From Oscillospiraceae bacterium (GTDB lineage Bacteria > Bacillota > Clostridia > Oscillospirales > Oscillospiraceae), in the NCBI GenBank assembly GCA_017458025.1, contig JAFTGG010000157.1, positions 1 to 7,136 on the forward strand: a DNA stretch of 7,136 nucleotides, given 5' to 3'. This document shows, piece by piece, positions 5,749 to 7,136 of this stretch. The position numbers and the translations under genes were made by a program. Under the pieces are notes generated by a model, which was not told where the DNA came from, ran no database searches, and worked only from the letters and a program-made list of their open reading frames with translations. The stretch's first letter is position 1. Every line of letters begins with the position of its first letter.

Positions 5749-6941
5749 TCGCTTTCTCCTTTCTGCTCGCCCGCGGCGTCGAGCACGTCGGCGACCTTGC
5801 CGATGTTCTTTGTCATGAAGTGCTCATCCGCCCAGGGTTCGCTGATTGTGGCCCGTCCGGCCGCGCGCATGATATCGTTGAAGGAAACGCCGGAGCCCAA
5901 CAGCTTTTCAATGCTGGACGCCTGGCCGAACAGGTCAAAGTGCAGAATGGAGGAGCTGTCTACGCGCAGATAGTTTCCCAGCTTCCAGTCGTCGAGGCCG
6001 TAGCGCTTGCGCGTGATTTCCTCCTGCAGCTGATCGCACAGCGGATCGATGACGTAGCTCAGGAAGCGCGCGTTCGCGTCCGCCGTCGCCTCGACCTTGC
6101 CGTTGACCAGCACCGCGGGGATCAGGAAGCCCCGCGCGGTAAAGTTGAAGATATCCTCCGCCAGATTGCGGATGTCCTCGCTCGTCTCCGCCGTCCGGCT
6201 GCCGCCGGTGCTGCCGACCTGCGTGTAGGTGTAGCCGTCGAACTCCGGCAGTACGGCGTTTGGATTTTCGAGGAACGGCTTGATCTGAGCTGCGATCATC
6301 TTCGCGAAATTTGCCTCAAACTGATCCTGCCCGGACGCGATCTGATTGATGTGCACTTTCCAATGCTGCCCGCGATCCCAATCGTAGTGCTTTCGTGCCA
6401 GCGCGGCCATGTTCTCCCAGCTTGTGCCGAGAGCAGCGAGAACCGGTTCGAGGTTTTTTTGGTGGAGCCGAAGGCGTAGCACATCGGTCTCCTTGAACAC
6501 CTTGTTAAAGGTCACGCTGCCCACCACTACATGACGGTATTCGTTCAGCCGCAGAATCTGCGGATCGACGAGATCCCAACTGTCGGCGACAGCGAGCACT
6601 TCCTGACTGCTGCCTCGTCGCTTTTCGGCGATGACCAGAGCCTCATTATTGCGATAGAGGTGATCGACCAGCTTATGTAGGAACTCCGTGCTGTTCTGGT
6701 TCGGATTCGGCTCGTAGTTCCAGAGCCAGTGCTCCGCGCCGAAGATCTCCTCGTCATTCTCATAGGTGCGAAAGTCGCAGCGCCCGATGGCGTTTGCGAT
6801 CATGTCCACGCAGATGTCGAAGCACATCTGCCGCAGCATGAAGTCCGACGCCGCCTCAAACAGCTGGTCGACGCTGACCTCGCGGAACGTCGGCCCTGAC
6901 GGTCGCCCGAAGAACAACTCGAAGAGGCTCATTTTTGCCAT
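5745..6941 (-). CDS. Phage portal protein
   Basis: This is a 398-residue HK97-type portal, near the usual length of about 400. Supporting features are an N-terminal helix with FDICVDMIANAIGRCDFRTY (41-60), the NPNQNSTEFLHKLVDHLYRNNEALV stretch split over 79-103 (the classic 'NPN..x..F...L...L...GN' motif), a beta region around PEFDGYTYTQVGS (232-244), the helix EDIRNLAEDIFNFTARGFLI (255-274) leading to IPAVLVNG, and the C-terminal GVSFNDIMRAAG (351-362) plus ADEHFMTKN (371-379). Twelve subunits form the vertex ring through which DNA is packaged and ejected; the connector ring binds beneath it. The start at 6941 is set by AAGGAG at 6950-6955 with an 8-nt spacer. A longer open frame reaches the window edge but crosses a terminator hairpin and has phage-unlike composition, so it is not used. 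Confidence 0.93.
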   Translation of the reverse strand: MAKMSLFELFFGRPSGPTFREVSVDQLFEAASDFMLRQMCFDICVDMIANAIGRCDFRTYENDEEIFGAEHWLWNYEPNPNQNSTEFLHKLVDHLYRNNEALVIAEKRRGSSQEVLAVADSWDLVDPQILRLNEYRHVVVGSVTFNKVFKETDVLRLRLHQKNLEPVLAALGTSWENMAALARKHYDWDRGQHWKVHINQIASGQDQFEANFAKMIAAQIKPFLENPNAVLPEFDGYTYTQVGSTGGSRTAETSEDIRNLAEDIFNFTARGFLIPAVLVNGKVEATADANARFLSYVIDPLCDQLQEEITRKRYGLDDWKLGNYLRVDSSSILHFDLFGQASSIEKLLGSGVSFNDIMRAAGRATISEPWADEHFMTKNIGKVADVLDAAGEQKGESE

Positions 6942-6949
6942 TGCATCAT

Positions 6950-6955
6950 CTCCTT
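6950..6955 (-). promoter_or_regulatory. Ribosome binding site of the portal gene, decides the start
   Basis: AAGGAG on the minus strand lies 8 nt before the ATG at 6941. It separates the true start from the much longer open frame upstream and lies 2 nt after the 17-bp palindrome. Confidence 0.85.
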
Positions 6956-6957
6956 GC

Positions 6958-6974
6958 GTGTCCGAATCGGACAC
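6958..6974. repeat. 17-bp palindrome, copy A
   Basis: The plus strand reads GTGTCCGAATCGGACAC, a palindrome with 8-bp arms around a single centre base. A second copy at 7037-7053 matches it at 14 of 17 positions. It lies between the terminator and the portal ribosome site. It could be a protein binding site or an RNA hairpin that competes with the outer stem of the terminator, since bases 6972-6974 belong to both. Confidence 0.7.
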
Positions 6975-6979
6975 AGCAT

Positions 6980-7016
6980 AAAAAATCCGCCGCCTCCATA
7001 TCGAGGCAGCGGATTT
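6980..7016 (-). terminator. Rho-independent terminator before the portal gene
   Basis: A 14-bp stem pairs 6983-6996 with 7003-7016 around a 6-nt loop. It is GC-rich at the top, with one pair that is G.U in minus-strand RNA and a C.A mismatch in plus-strand RNA. On the minus strand the stem is followed by six Ts (6980-6985). An outer 7-bp stem (6971-6977 with 7018-7024) extends the structure. The T tract exists only on the minus strand, so the terminator acts on transcripts coming from the upstream gene, whose stop is only a few bases before the stem. Confidence 0.8.
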
Positions 7017-7026
7017 CGCTGTGTGT

Positions 7027-7136
7027 TCAGTTGTCGGTGTCGGATTTGGACACCGGCTGTTTGGGTGGTGTGGTAAGTGCGCGTTCGGGCGACCAATGAT
7101 CTCTGACAATGCGGTTCCTAAGCAACTTTGCTGAAA
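7027..7136 (-). CDS. C-terminal end of an upstream phage gene, possibly HNH/NUMOD-type DNA-binding protein
   Basis: Only 35 codons are in the window, ending in TGA at 7027-7029; the 5' part lies outside. The visible residues include LLRNRIVRDHWSPERALTTP followed by a Lys/Pro/Ser/Asp-rich end (PKQPVSKSDTDN). The pattern 'R.R......WS.E.ALTTP' recurs in phage HNH and NUMOD-like DNA-binding proteins and in some small packaging-region proteins. Such a gene between terminase and portal would be usual. The frame is chosen because its stop falls directly before the terminator and because its composition is protein-like. The alternative open frame here (an N-terminal extension of portal) is less likely. 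The family is a guess from a short piece. Confidence 0.55.
   Translation of the reverse strand, partial: SAKLLRNRIVRDHWSPERALTTPPKQPVSKSDTDN
7037..7053. repeat. 17-bp palindrome, copy B
   Basis: The plus strand reads GTGTCGGATTTGGACAC, with arms that extend outward to 7 perfect pairs (7035-7041 with 7049-7055). It matches copy A at 14 of 17 positions and lies 79 bp from it, on the other side of the terminator, inside the last codons of the upstream gene. Confidence 0.65.

Noticed and set aside
5149..5973. Long plus-strand open frame opposite protease and portal
   Set aside because: It is antisense to two well-supported genes, has no ribosome site or recognisable domain, and long antisense frames are common in GC-rich coding DNA.
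5643..6479. Long plus-strand open frame opposite the portal gene
   Set aside because: It mirrors portal codons, is Arg-rich and low in domain character, and lies on the opposite strand to all real genes.
6942..7109. N-terminal extension of the portal protein to a TTG at 7109 (56 extra residues)
   Set aside because: It would be translated through a terminator stem and two palindromes, has no ribosome site, and is unlike portal N-termini; AAGGAG at 6950-6955 fixes the start at 6941.
1..7136. CRISPR array, tRNA, integrase or attachment site
   Set aside because: No spaced direct repeats, cloverleaf sequence, recombinase gene or core-site duplication was seen in the window.

Overview
The window is a head-to-tail structural module of a tailed, long-tailed (siphovirus-type) phage or prophage. 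Every gene lies on the minus strand, so transcription runs from high to low coordinates. The protein families and their order match phages and prophages of GC-rich Clostridia (gut Oscillospiraceae-like Firmicutes). That host assignment is inferred from protein character, strong AGGAG-type ribosome sites and the gene set. No integrase, attachment site or host gene is present, so the sequence does not show whether this is a prophage or a free phage.

Layout in order of transcription: the C-terminal end of an upstream gene (7027-7136, partial), with a motif like that of phage HNH/NUMOD-type DNA-binding proteins; a rho-independent terminator hairpin (6980-7016) flanked by two near-identical 17-bp palindromes; portal protein (5745-6941); ClpP-like head maturation protease (4996-5748); major capsid protein carrying a C-terminal cadherin-like beta-sandwich domain (3500-4972); gp6-like head-tail connector (3163-3495); head closure protein with an extra C-terminal domain (2385-3203); HK97 gp10-like neck protein (1972-2385); tail terminator/minor capsid protein (1502-1975); major tail (tube) protein (932-1483); tail assembly chaperone (516-935); and a Gp15-family second chaperone (1-519) that runs off the window edge with no stop codon. 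The tape measure gene would be expected next, outside the window.

The module is very compact. Most junctions are ATGA or TAATG overlaps or gaps of a few bases, which suggests one polycistronic late transcript with translational coupling. Portal, protease and capsid build the procapsid. The connector, head closure, gp10-like and terminator proteins form the neck. The tube protein is assembled on the tape measure with help from the two chaperones.

The points most worth a second look are the surface-type domain fused to the capsid, the apparently fused neck protein, and the 96-bp segment (6958-7053) before the portal gene, where a terminator lies between paired palindromes inside what should be a continuous late operon. 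I do not see evidence for an entirely new system: the core is a recognisable phage morphogenesis cassette.
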